Shown: piece by piece, positions 1 to 7,003 of the stretch
Numbering within the stretch: position 1 is the stretch's first letter
Layout: each line of letters starts with the position of its first letter
Origin: DASQGA01 sp035535315
GTDB taxonomy: Bacteria; Actinomycetota; Thermoleophilia; Gaiellales; Gaiellaceae
Length of the DNA: 11,107 nt
Direction: 5' to 3'
Assembly: GCA_035535315.1 (NCBI GenBank)
Contig: DATLQD010000108.1
Location: 1-11,107 of the forward strand
Position numbers and translations under genes: made by a program
The notes under the pieces: generated by a model
The model's input: the letters and a program-made list of their open reading frames with translations, nothing else
Database searches by the model: none
What the model was told of the DNA's origin: nothing

Positions 1-759
1 GCACCAGTAGACATCAGTGTGGTACGGGAGGCGAAACGTCTCTCGTCCGCGCGTATCGGGATGCTCGGCCAACAAGCGTCGCACCTGCTCCCCGACCTGC
101 TCGCGCTCCTCTCCGCTCAGGGCCGCGATGAAGCTAATTGAGAGAAGCCTGTCGACGACGCCTTCGGCATCGACCTCATGGACGTGCGAGAAATGCTCCG
201 CAGCGAGCGGCGTGAAGAGATCTGTCTTCTCGAACGCGGCGCGCCACGCACCGGAGACGTAACGCGGAGCCGTGCCCCGATGCCCCTCAATGATCTCCCC
301 GAGCTGCGCGACCCAGTCCTCCTTCTCGTCCTTGACGTTCCAGAGGAGGCCCAGGCGACCTCCGGGCACGAGCACTCGGTGAATTTCGTCCAGGGCCGCG
401 CTGCCGTCGAACCAATGAAACGCCTGCGCCGCGGTCACGGCGTCGACGGAGGCGTCGGGAAGCGGAATCGCCTCGGCCGTTCCCTCGAGAGCGCGGACGC
501 CGGGAAGGCTCGCCTCTAGACGCGCCCGCATCCCGCCGAGCGGCTCGACCGCTACGACTTCGGCGCCGGTGAGCGTCAGCATCCTCGTCAACTTGCCGGT
601 CCCTGCGGCCAGGTCGAGCACCCGGACGCCCGCCTCGATCTCGAGCACCTTGACCAAGGTCGAGACCGCCTCCGGCGGAAAGGGCGGGCGCCCACGGTCG
701 TAGACCTCCGCAGCACCGTCGAACGCCTGCGCAGCCTGATGAACGGCGTTCTTCGCCAT
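1..759 (-). CDS. Class I SAM-dependent methyltransferase (3' end cut by window edge)
   Basis: The frame runs open from an ATG at 759 to base 1, giving 253 residues without a stop. It reads as a Rossmann-fold methyltransferase of the Methyltransf_11 type. Motif I is VLDLAAGTGKLT (about residues 47-58). It is followed by an acidic strand end, VEPLGGM (about 71-77), then IPLPDASVDAV (98-108), the AFHWFD stretch (about 113-118) and a HRVLVPGGRLGLLW strand (127-140). The end, around LPYHTDVYWC, looks like the natural C-terminus of such proteins (about 250-260 residues), so probably only a few residues are missing. An in-frame ATG at 768 is an alternative start; neither has a clear Shine-Dalgarno. 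The gene follows the membrane-protein gene by 13-22 bases on the same strand, so the two are probably cotranscribed. The methyl acceptor cannot be read from the sequence. Confidence 0.88.
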   Translation of the reverse strand, partial: MAKNAVHQAAQAFDGAAEVYDRGRPPFPPEAVSTLVKVLEIEAGVRVLDLAAGTGKLTRMLTLTGAEVVAVEPLGGMRARLEASLPGVRALEGTAEAIPLPDASVDAVTAAQAFHWFDGSAALDEIHRVLVPGGRLGLLWNVKDEKEDWVAQLGEIIEGHRGTAPRYVSGAWRAAFEKTDLFTPLAAEHFSHVHEVDAEGVVDRLLSISFIAALSGEEREQVGEQVRRLLAEHPDTRGRETFRLPYHTDVYWC

Positions 760-781
760 GCCCCCCATGCTAGGGCGGCCG

Positions 782-1819
782 TTAGCGCGCCGGCGCGAGA
801 GTCCAGCGGGCGAGCACCGAGCGGGCGCCGAGCAGGAGCCGCCACACGACGGCGACCACGAAGATCGAAGCGCCGCTCACGATCAGAAGCGCCTGCGCCG
901 CAAGCGCAAACCCGAGCGCCTGCGATGGGTCGACCCCCGAGACGATCAACAGCGTCGCCCCGGCGCCGACCTGCGTGGCCGCACCGGCCGGGCCGATCGG
1001 GATCGCCGCGGACGCGGCTCCGGCACAGAGGAACATGACCGCGAGCATCACCGAGGTGCCGACGCCGAGGGTGTGCAGGAGGAGGAACAGCGCGACAGCC
1101 CTGACCACCCAGGAGGCGAAGACAAGCCCGAGGGCGTGAGACGCGTCTCGGAGGCAGGTCGCGCGGGGCTTGAGCCAGCGAATAATCCTGAAGCGCAGAA
1201 GCCGACTTCGGGTCACGCCCGGCAGGGCGACGATGACACAGGCCGCGCCGACACCGCCGAAGGCGACGAGGATGAACCCGGCCCTGACGCCGAGGGAGAG
1301 CCCCGGAAGCGACGCCGCGGACACCGACATTGGGACGAGCGCGAGCGTGTCGACCAGGCCGAGTGTGAAGAGCGAGAGACAGATCGTCCCGATCCCAGCC
1401 GGGCAATTCGGATACCGCCGCACGATCGCCACGCGAACGGCCTCGTCGAAGCGGCCGGGAAGCGCGATGCCCATCATCGACGCACCGCCGCCGGCAGCGG
1501 CGAGGGAAAGCGCACCCGGGCGCTCACCGACTCGGAAGAGACGCCGCCAGCCGAGGGCCTTGAGGCCGAAGGCGACCAGGAAGAGTACGCCGACAGCCGC
1601 CAGGACGAACGGGTTCCCGCCGGAGAGAGGCCACCCGTCGTGGACGAAGTGGCGAATCGCGATTGCCAGGAGCACGCCGCCGACGGCAGTGGGTAGGACA
1701 ATCGCGGTGTAACGGGCCAAGCGAGTCTGGCTTCCCCGCCTCGCTGCTCGCCAGACCGCCAACAGCCTACGGCGGCCCTCGGGGCGAACACGGTCACGGG
1801 ACAGGTTCACGGACAACAT
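782..1819 (-). CDS. LPG-synthase/flippase-type (UPF0104-like) integral membrane protein
   Basis: This 345-residue polytopic protein has a basic N-terminal tail (about 1-36) followed by roughly eight hydrophobic segments, near residues 37-55, 70-90, 104-121, 141-168, 179-200, 229-250, 255-275 and 303-330. The layout, a PGRFDEAVRVAIVRR loop (about 121-135) and a glycine-rich IPIGPAGAATQVGAG segment (about 273-287) followed by SGVDPSQALGFALAAQALL fit the lysylphosphatidylglycerol-synthase transmembrane / TIGR00374 family. In that family, P-x-R-x-G-E-x-x-R and P-x-x-P-G-G-x-G motifs are usual; here both are degenerate. No soluble synthase domain is attached. Known members include MprF flippase domains and proteins linked to glycolipid or polyprenol export. 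The exact substrate is unknown. The ATG at 1819 has only a weak upstream GGGA; a later start would trim the basic tail, not the membrane domain. Confidence 0.75.
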   Translation of the reverse strand: MLSVNLSRDRVRPEGRRRLLAVWRAARRGSQTRLARYTAIVLPTAVGGVLLAIAIRHFVHDGWPLSGGNPFVLAAVGVLFLVAFGLKALGWRRLFRVGERPGALSLAAAGGGASMMGIALPGRFDEAVRVAIVRRYPNCPAGIGTICLSLFTLGLVDTLALVPMSVSAASLPGLSLGVRAGFILVAFGGVGAACVIVALPGVTRSRLLRFRIIRWLKPRATCLRDASHALGLVFASWVVRAVALFLLLHTLGVGTSVMLAVMFLCAGAASAAIPIGPAGAATQVGAGATLLIVSGVDPSQALGFALAAQALLIVSGASIFVVAVVWRLLLGARSVLARWTLAPAR

Positions 1820-1888
1820 TGGGCTCGTCCCGTCTTCCGAATCAACCGGGACCTTCTCACGGTATGGGCATGCTCACAGCGCCGCAAG

Positions 1889-1901
1889 ACCCGATTCGGG
1901 T
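1889..1901 (-). terminator. Short hairpin at operon 3' end, weak terminator candidate
   Basis: A perfect ACCCG-AAT-CGGGT hairpin (5-bp stem, 3-base loop) sits on the last base of the deacetylase stop codon, at the end of the catabolic operon. No T-run follows on the minus strand, so it is a poor intrinsic terminator. It is recorded because it is the only dyad in the 81-base gap before the next gene. That gap also holds a very weak promoter-like pair (TTGCGG, 17 bases, TACCGT on the minus strand) ahead of the membrane-protein gene. Confidence 0.25.
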
Positions 1902-2536
1902 TACTTAGCGAGCAGGCGTGACGTGACCACTACCGAGCCCTCGACCGACTCGAGCTCGTCGACACCTACGAACTCGACCCCGGCCGCCGCGAGCCTCCCG
2001 AGCAGGCCGCCGAGCGCCTGCGCCGTAGCAGCGGGCCATCCGTGCATGAGGACAATCGTGTCGTCTTCGCGCGCGAGTGTCTCCTCGGCCACGGTTTCGA
2101 CGAGCAGGTTGGAATCTCGGGTTTCGTCCCAGTCGAGCGCATCGACGTCCCACCCGACGTGCCGGTACCCGAGCTCTCCGAGGGCCGCGAGGATCTTTGG
2201 CTTGTCCGTGCCCGACCCGAAGGGGCAGCGAAACCAGGGGCGCGGATCGACGCCCACCACGGCGCGAATCGTGTTTTCCGCGCGGCGCACATCGTGTCGG
2301 AATGCTTTGGCCGTGAGTCCGTCCAGTGGAGCGTGGTAGTGGGAGTGATTCCCGACCAAGTGGCCAGCGTGCGCAATCCTGCGCGCCGTTTCGGGAGTCG
2401 ACCGGACCCACCGGCCCTGCAGAAAAAAGGTCGCCCGGACGCCGGCCCTGCCGAGTATGTCGAGCAGGTGCTCCTCGACCCCTGATGGGCAGGGCCGACC
2501 GGGGTGCTCCGTGTCGAAGGTGAGGGCGACCCTCAT
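1901..2536 (-). CDS. Cytoplasmic CE4 (NodB-type) polysaccharide deacetylase family protein
   Basis: This 211-residue protein carries the NodB homology motifs in order. Motif 1 is TFDTEH (residues 6-11, catalytic-base position Asp8). Motif 2 is HSHYH (64-68, metal ligands His64 and His68). Motif 3 is RCPFG (103-107). Motif 4 is DVDALDW (130-136), and motif 5 is LMH (163-165, catalytic His165). CE4 enzymes are metal-dependent hydrolases that remove N- or O-acetyl groups from amino sugars. In motif 1 the second Asp of canonical TFDD, normally the third metal ligand, is Thr9, with Glu10 next to it, as in the divergent D-x-E subgroup. The catalytic domain begins at residue 3 and there is no signal peptide or membrane segment, so it should act inside the cell. 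The start lies 4 bases after the SIS gene stop, which makes it the last gene of the operon. I infer that it deacetylates imported amino-sugar oligosaccharides; the substrate is unproven. Confidence 0.85.
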   Translation of the reverse strand: MRVALTFDTEHPGRPCPSGVEEHLLDILGRAGVRATFFLQGRWVRSTPETARRIAHAGHLVGNHSHYHAPLDGLTAKAFRHDVRRAENTIRAVVGVDPRPWFRCPFGSGTDKPKILAALGELGYRHVGWDVDALDWDETRDSNLLVETVAEETLAREDDTIVLMHGWPAATAQALGGLLGRLAAAGVEFVGVDELESVEGSVVVTSRLLAK

Positions 2537-2540
2537 CGGG

Positions 2541-3623
2541 CTAGAGAGCGAGCGTCACCTTGCTGAGCCCCTCCGGCCGGTCGGCGTCGAGGCCCTTGAC
2601 GTGAGCGAGGGCGGCTGCGAAGAGCTGCCCCGGCACCACGGACAGGAGCGGGGCGAGGAGAGGGGCCGGGGCGCGCGGAACGGGCAGTCGGTACGCAGCT
2701 CCGTCGATCTTACCGGCCGCGCTGCCGCTCGCCAGCAGCATCCCGCCGGCCTCGCGGACGCGCGCCGCCGCCTCGACCACCGCCGGCAGCGCCCTGTCGT
2801 GCGAGGCGATCGTCCAGACCGGGAAAAGGGGGTCGAGTGCGGCGATCGGGCCATGCGCGAGGTCGGTTGCCGTCAACGGTTCGGCCGCGACCCTGCAGGT
2901 CTCCGTCAGCTTTAGCGCGACCTCCCTCGCCGTCGCGTACTCGATTCCCCGCCCGATCACGTACATCCGCCCCACGTAGGCAAACGCCATGGCGATCTCG
3001 GCGACTGCCTGCTCCAGAGGCCCGATCGCCTCAGCGAGGAGCTCGGCGGTTCGGCGGAGGCCTTCCGCGATCTTCGGACCGCGGCCCGCCGCACCCCCGG
3101 CGAGGAGAACGAGCGCCGCGAGCGAGCTCAGATAGGTCTTCGACGCAGCGACGGCTTTCTCCGGCCCCGCGGCGAGAGGAAGCACTACTTCCGAGGCGCG
3201 GGCCAGCGCCGAGTCGCCCCCATTCGTGATCGCAACCGTCAACGCTCCTCGCGCGCGTACCCGCTCGACGTACTCGACGACATCGGGCGTCCTCCCCGAC
3301 TGGGAGAGGGCGACCACCACCGAACGGGAGTGATCGAGCTTTGCGTCGTAGTAGACCGTCAGCGAGATCGAATCGCGGAGCGCCGTCCAGCCCGGGAGAA
3401 GCCCGAAGGCATAGACGCCGTAGGAGGCTGCGGCGTCCGAGGAGCCGTGGGCGACGAGCCGAACCGCCGTCGGCTCGCGCGCGGCGATGGCGCGGGCGAC
3501 AGCCTCGAATTCCGCCTCGTGCTCGAGGAGGCGGAGCAGAGCTTCCGGCTGCTCGCGGATCTCGGCCAGGAAGATCTCCCCTGGATGAGCCGGATCCCGC
3601 GGGCGGGCTGCCTTGGTCGTCAT
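2541..3623 (-). CDS. GlmS-like SIS-domain protein, probable glucosamine-6-phosphate deaminase/isomerase
   Basis: This 360-residue protein matches the isomerase half of GlmS and lacks the N-terminal glutaminase domain. After an EIREQPEAL leader (about 21-29) there are two SIS domains (about 48-175 and 215-345). Key motifs are AHGSSDAAA (58-66), the phosphate loop SQSGRTPD (107-114), AGPEKAVAASKTY (152-164), and VALKLTE through LAHGPIAAL (235-263). Residues aligning with E. coli GlmS Lys485, Glu488, His504 and C-terminal Lys603 appear kept as Lys238, Glu241, His257 and Lys355. Without a glutaminase such proteins act as ammonia-releasing GlcN-6-P deaminases (NagB-II, archaeal GlmD) or as other aldose-ketose isomerases such as AgaS types. 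In this operon deamination to fructose-6-phosphate is the most economical role, feeding glycolysis. It starts in an ATGA overlap with the ATPase gene, indicating translational coupling. Confidence 0.86.
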   Translation of the reverse strand: MTTKAARPRDPAHPGEIFLAEIREQPEALLRLLEHEAEFEAVARAIAAREPTAVRLVAHGSSDAAASYGVYAFGLLPGWTALRDSISLTVYYDAKLDHSRSVVVALSQSGRTPDVVEYVERVRARGALTVAITNGGDSALARASEVVLPLAAGPEKAVAASKTYLSSLAALVLLAGGAAGRGPKIAEGLRRTAELLAEAIGPLEQAVAEIAMAFAYVGRMYVIGRGIEYATAREVALKLTETCRVAAEPLTATDLAHGPIAALDPLFPVWTIASHDRALPAVVEAAARVREAGGMLLASGSAAGKIDGAAYRLPVPRAPAPLLAPLLSVVPGQLFAAALAHVKGLDADRPEGLSKVTLAL

Positions 3624-4702
3624 TCTGCGCCCAGCCGGTCGCCGGTCTCGGCATCGAAGAAGTGGGCCTCTTCGACCTTGGGGCGTAACGCGACCGTATC
3701 GCCTTGCCCCGGAGCCCCGCGGGCAGAGACGCGCGCGACCAGCCTCGTTTTCGCGCCCGCCACGTCCGCCACGCAGAAGACGTATGCATCGGCGCCGAAC
3801 TCCTCGACGACCTCGACCTGGGCGGGGACGCCCTCCCCTGCCAGTTCGAGCGATTCCGGCCGCAGGCCGACGACGAGACTCTGTCTCCCAGGCGCGCTGC
3901 GGATCGACTCCGGCACCGGCACGCTCGCGGTGGCGAACGACACCCCGCCGTTCGAGCCGACCGGGAGCGTGCAGAGGTTCATGGACGGCGAGCCGATGAA
4001 CCCCGCGACGAACGTGTTGGCCGGACGCTCGTAGAGCTCGCGCGGAGCCCCGACCTGCTGGAGCCGCGCCTCGTTCAGCACCGCGACCCGGTGTCCCAGG
4101 GTCATCGCTTCCGCCTGGTCGTGCGTGACATAGACGGTCGTGACCCCCAACCTGGCCTGGAGGCCGGCGATGTCCGCCCGCATCTGAACCCGCAGCTTCG
4201 CGTCGAGGTTCGACAGCGGCTCGTCCATGAGGAAGACGCTCGGCTCCCGCACGATGGCGCGCCCCATCGCGACGCGCTGCCGCTGGCCGCCCGAAAGCTG
4301 CCCGGGCTTTCGCTCCAGGTAGGGCGTCAGGCCCAGCAGCTCTGCGACCGCGCCGACCCGCTCCTCACGCTCCGATTTCTTGACCTTGGCGATCTTGAGC
4401 GGGAACGCGATGTTGGCAGCGACCGTGAGATACGGGTAGAGGGCGTAGTTCTGGAAGACCATCGCGATATCCCGCTTCTTTGCGGGGATGTCGGTCACGT
4501 CGCGCCCGCCGATCAGGATCGCGCCCGCATCCACTTCTTCGAGCCCCGCGAGCATCCGGAGGGCGGTCGTCTTGCCCGAGCCGGACGGGCCCACCATGAC
4601 CATGAACTCGCCGGCATTGATGTGGAGATCGAGCCTGTCGACTGCCGGCACGTCGGTCCCCGGATAGATCTTGGTCGCCTGCTCGAAGCGAACGTCAGCC
4701 AT
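3620..4702 (-). CDS. Sugar ABC transporter ATPase, MalK/UgpC/MsmX type
   Basis: This 360-residue ATPase energises the CUT1 importer encoded in the same operon. Walker A is GPSGSGKTT (38-46), the Q-loop is VFQN (Gln84), the signature is LSGGQ (136-140), Walker B is VFLMDE (156-161), the D-loop is SNLDA (164-168) and the switch is His194 in VTHDQAEAM. The C-terminal TOBE/OB-fold regulatory region starts near ELYERPANTFVAGFIGSPSMN (222-242) and ends normally near 360, the usual MalK length. The start is placed at the ATG at 4702, not at in-frame ATG 4801, because the family begins MADVRF..., a GAGGGGCAGG ribosome-binding stretch lies directly upstream, and the upstream 33 codons lie entirely inside the kinase gene. 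The gene overlaps the kinase gene by 8 bases. Many actinobacterial sugar operons lack an ATPase and rely on a shared MsiK-type one, so a dedicated copy is informative. Confidence 0.96.
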   Translation of the reverse strand: MADVRFEQATKIYPGTDVPAVDRLDLHINAGEFMVMVGPSGSGKTTALRMLAGLEEVDAGAILIGGRDVTDIPAKKRDIAMVFQNYALYPYLTVAANIAFPLKIAKVKKSEREERVGAVAELLGLTPYLERKPGQLSGGQRQRVAMGRAIVREPSVFLMDEPLSNLDAKLRVQMRADIAGLQARLGVTTVYVTHDQAEAMTLGHRVAVLNEARLQQVGAPRELYERPANTFVAGFIGSPSMNLCTLPVGSNGGVSFATASVPVPESIRSAPGRQSLVVGLRPESLELAGEGVPAQVEVVEEFGADAYVFCVADVAGAKTRLVARVSARGAPGQGDTVALRPKVEEAHFFDAETGDRLGAE

Positions 4703-5732
4703 CCTGCCCCTCTGTCGAGCGGTCGCCGTTCGCGGCTTCGAGCCGGAGCGCAGCGTCGTGAAGCTCAATCCGGACGCGTTCCTGGGCGTCCGGCCCTGCA
4801 CCGAGCTCGTCGAGGCCGAGGAGCGCAGCGCCGACGATGGGCGCAGACGTCGCCCGCCGGACGATGACCGCGGGGGCGAGCTCCCGCAGGCCTGACTCGA
4901 TCCCGCCGATCAGCCGGCCGTCGCCCGCCTGCAGGAGCCCGCCGCCGAGCAAGATGTCGACGGGCTCGGCACCGAGGTCGAGGCGCTCGAGCGCCACCCG
5001 GGCCATTGCAACGACCTCGGATGCGAGTCGGTCGACGATCTCCGCCGCGACCGGGTCTCTCGCCGCCTCAGCGAAGACAACCGGAGGCAGCTCGGCGGCC
5101 CGGCGAAGCTGAATGCGCTTCCGATGGATCGCCTCGGCGAGCTCCTGCGGGGAATCGAGCCCAAAGTGCGCAGGAACCGCATGCTCGAGGCTCGTTCGGG
5201 GACCGCGCCCGTCCTCGCTCCGGGCGGCGGCGACGATCGCTGCGAGGCCGACGTCGTAGCCGCCACCCCAGTCTCCAGTGGTCGGGCCAAGCGCTGGAAA
5301 GCGTGCGTGCCTGCCGTCGGGCGCCACGCCGACACAATTGATCCCGGCGCCGCAGACCACGGCGACACCCCAGCCTCGCTCGGTGCCCGCACGGAGCACC
5401 GCGAACGTGTCGTTGCCAACCACGGGCCGTTCCGCCCACGCGCGCTGCTCGACCGCCTCGCGGAGCTCCTCCTCCTCGGCCGGGAAGTCCACTCCGGCCA
5501 TCAAGAGCTGCGCAATCTCGGCAACCGGCCCGTTGTCACTTTGGAGCCTAGCTTCGCCGGCAGCCTGCCGAAGCAGCGTCCCGAGCACGTCGAGCGAGCC
5601 CTCGATTCCCAGGTGCTGTGGAGAGCTCCGCGGGCCGCGAACGAGCGAGAGCACCTCCCCGTCGGCGCGAACGAGCGCGAGGTCGGTTTTCGAGCCGCCT
5701 CCGTCCACGGCGAGGACGAGTCGCGCGCTCAT
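4695..5732 (-). CDS. BadF/BadG/BcrA/BcrD-family sugar kinase (GlcN/GlcNAc kinase-like)
   Basis: This 345-residue member of the ASKHA (actin/hexokinase) fold belongs to the branch that includes GlcNAc kinase, MurNAc/GlcNAc kinase MurK and the glucosamine kinase GspK. The phosphate-1 loop is DGGGSKTD (10-17), the catalytic Asp region is VVGNDTFAVLRAGT (104-117, Asp108), phosphate-2 is GAGINCVG (128-135), and the adenosine loop is the LLGGGLL stretch in the C-terminal half. The usual GDEGSG loop is GDWGGG (153-158). No Fe-S ligands or activator-type Cys-rich linker are seen, which argues against the CoA-dehydratase activators of the same superfamily. The predicted role is ATP-dependent 6-phosphorylation of an imported amino sugar or oligosaccharide in the cytoplasm. 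The start is in an ATGA overlap with the GH4 gene and the end overlaps the ATPase gene by 8 bases. Which sugar it phosphorylates cannot be settled here. Confidence 0.88.
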   Translation of the reverse strand: MSARLVLAVDGGGSKTDLALVRADGEVLSLVRGPRSSPQHLGIEGSLDVLGTLLRQAAGEARLQSDNGPVAEIAQLLMAGVDFPAEEEELREAVEQRAWAERPVVGNDTFAVLRAGTERGWGVAVVCGAGINCVGVAPDGRHARFPALGPTTGDWGGGYDVGLAAIVAAARSEDGRGPRTSLEHAVPAHFGLDSPQELAEAIHRKRIQLRRAAELPPVVFAEAARDPVAAEIVDRLASEVVAMARVALERLDLGAEPVDILLGGGLLQAGDGRLIGGIESGLRELAPAVIVRRATSAPIVGAALLGLDELGAGPDAQERVRIELHDAALRLEAANGDRSTEGQDG

Positions 5733-7003
5733 CTGGCCGCTCCGGGAGCGAGGTGCGGGAGGTGCGCAGCGCCGGCCTCGAGCAGGCGCTCGAGCAGCCC
5801 CTCCGCGAGCTCGTACTGTCCGATCAGCGGGTGCGTGAGCAACGCTTTGCGCGCCAGGGCGATGTCGCCCGTCGCCGCAGCCCTCGCCGTGAGGCGCTCG
5901 TAGGCCGCGACGTGCTGGACGAGCCCGAGGAGCTCGGGTGCAAGCGACTCCTGGGCAAGCGGTACGGGACCGTCCGCCTCAATCCGGGCGGGCACCTCGA
6001 CGACGTCGTCGGGCGCCAGCCCCTCGATCGTCGTGCCGTTCCGGACGTCGACCACGTGCACGGTGCCGTCGCCCGCCGCAAGGGAAACGGCCAGGCCGGT
6101 CGCCGCCTCGCTGTAGAAGGCGCCGCCGCGCTGCTCGAGAAGCTCCGGCTTCTCGTTCAGCATGGGGTCTCGGTAGAGCTCGAGGAGCCCGCGCTCGATC
6201 TCCATGACCTCCTGCGCGCGCGGCACGCCGTCAACCTGCTCGCTCAGCACCTCGTCGTGGGCGTAGAAATAGCGGAGGTAGTACGAGGGAATGGCCCCGA
6301 GCTCGTCGAGGAGCCGCCGCGGCAGCTCGACCTCGTCGGCAATCCGGTCGCCGTGCTCGGCAAGGAGCTCCGGCAAGACTTCCCGCCCATCCACGCGCAC
6401 CGACCGGACCCACGTCAGGTGGTTCAGGCCAACCTGGTCGATCAGGATCCGGACCGGGTCGACGTCCAGGAGCTTGCCGATCGAGCGCTGGAAGCCAATG
6501 GCCACGTTGCAGAGGCCGACCGCGCGGTGCCCGGCATCGAGAAGCGCCCGGGTCACGATCCCGACCGGATTGGTGAAGTCGATGATCCAGGCTCCCGGCG
6601 CGGACAGCGCGTGCACGCGCTCCGCAATTCCAAGCACGACCGGCACCGTCCGCATCGCCTTGGCGAAGCCCCCCGCTCCGGTCGTCTCCTGCCCGATGCA
6701 GCCGCAGGCGAGTGGCACGGTCTCGTCCGAGAGACGTGCCTCCTGGCCGCCAACGCGAATCTGAATGAGCACGAAGTCGGCCCCCTCGAGCGACGCATCG
6801 AGGTCGTCGGTGACCTCGAGCCGCCCGTCGAAGCCCTGCCTGGCAAGCATCCGGCCTGCGAGCCCGCCCACGACTTCACGCCGCTCGGGATCGATGTCCT
6901 GGAGCCAGAGCTCGGTGACCGCGAGCTGGTCGCGCTCCCGCGCCAGGCCGCCAACGAGCTCTGGGGTATAGGTCGAGCCGCCGCCGACGACAGCGATCTT
7001 CAT
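5729..7003 (-). CDS. Glycoside hydrolase family 4, 6-phospho-beta-glucosidase type
   Basis: This 424-residue protein spans the full family length. The N-terminal Rossmann fold binds NAD+ (MKIAVVGGGSTYTPEL, GGGS at 7-10; acidic strand end DID at 36-38). Family landmarks follow: IRVGGQEAR (82-90), GCIGQETTGAGGFAKAMRT (101-119), DFTNPVGIV (142-150), metal-ligand Cys165 in GLCNVAIG, metal-ligand His195 in GLNHLTW, and a tyrosine-rich IPSYYLRYFY segment (237-246) in the region of the catalytic Tyr. GH4 enzymes cleave by NAD-dependent oxidation at C3 with a divalent metal and usually need a 6-phosphorylated non-reducing sugar. The QETTGAGGFAKA and CNVA motifs fit the 6-phospho-beta-glucosidase (LicH/CelF-like) clade better than the alpha-glucosidase or alpha-galacturonidase clades. 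It has ATGA overlaps with the permease upstream and the kinase downstream. The kinase neighbour makes a phosphorylated amino-sugar glycoside a likely substrate. Confidence 0.94.
   Translation of the reverse strand: MKIAVVGGGSTYTPELVGGLARERDQLAVTELWLQDIDPERREVVGGLAGRMLARQGFDGRLEVTDDLDASLEGADFVLIQIRVGGQEARLSDETVPLACGCIGQETTGAGGFAKAMRTVPVVLGIAERVHALSAPGAWIIDFTNPVGIVTRALLDAGHRAVGLCNVAIGFQRSIGKLLDVDPVRILIDQVGLNHLTWVRSVRVDGREVLPELLAEHGDRIADEVELPRRLLDELGAIPSYYLRYFYAHDEVLSEQVDGVPRAQEVMEIERGLLELYRDPMLNEKPELLEQRGGAFYSEAATGLAVSLAAGDGTVHVVDVRNGTTIEGLAPDDVVEVPARIEADGPVPLAQESLAPELLGLVQHVAAYERLTARAAATGDIALARKALLTHPLIGQYELAEGLLERLLEAGAAHLPHLAPGAAR

Noticed and set aside
758..1696. 312-codon open frame on the + strand
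   Set aside because: It is antisense to the membrane-protein gene and is a highly charged shadow with no hydrophobic core.
1820..1900. Possible promoter for the membrane-protein gene
   Set aside because: The best hexamers (TTGCGG and TACCGT at 17 bases) match only half of the consensus each; too weak to call as a feature.
4703..4801. N-terminal extension of the ABC ATPase from an in-frame ATG at 4801
   Set aside because: It lies within the kinase coding sequence, has no similarity to MalK N-termini, and a ribosome-binding stretch immediately precedes the ATG at 4702.
3704..4867. 387-codon open frame on the + strand
   Set aside because: It is antisense to the ATPase and has the same shadow composition with no motifs.
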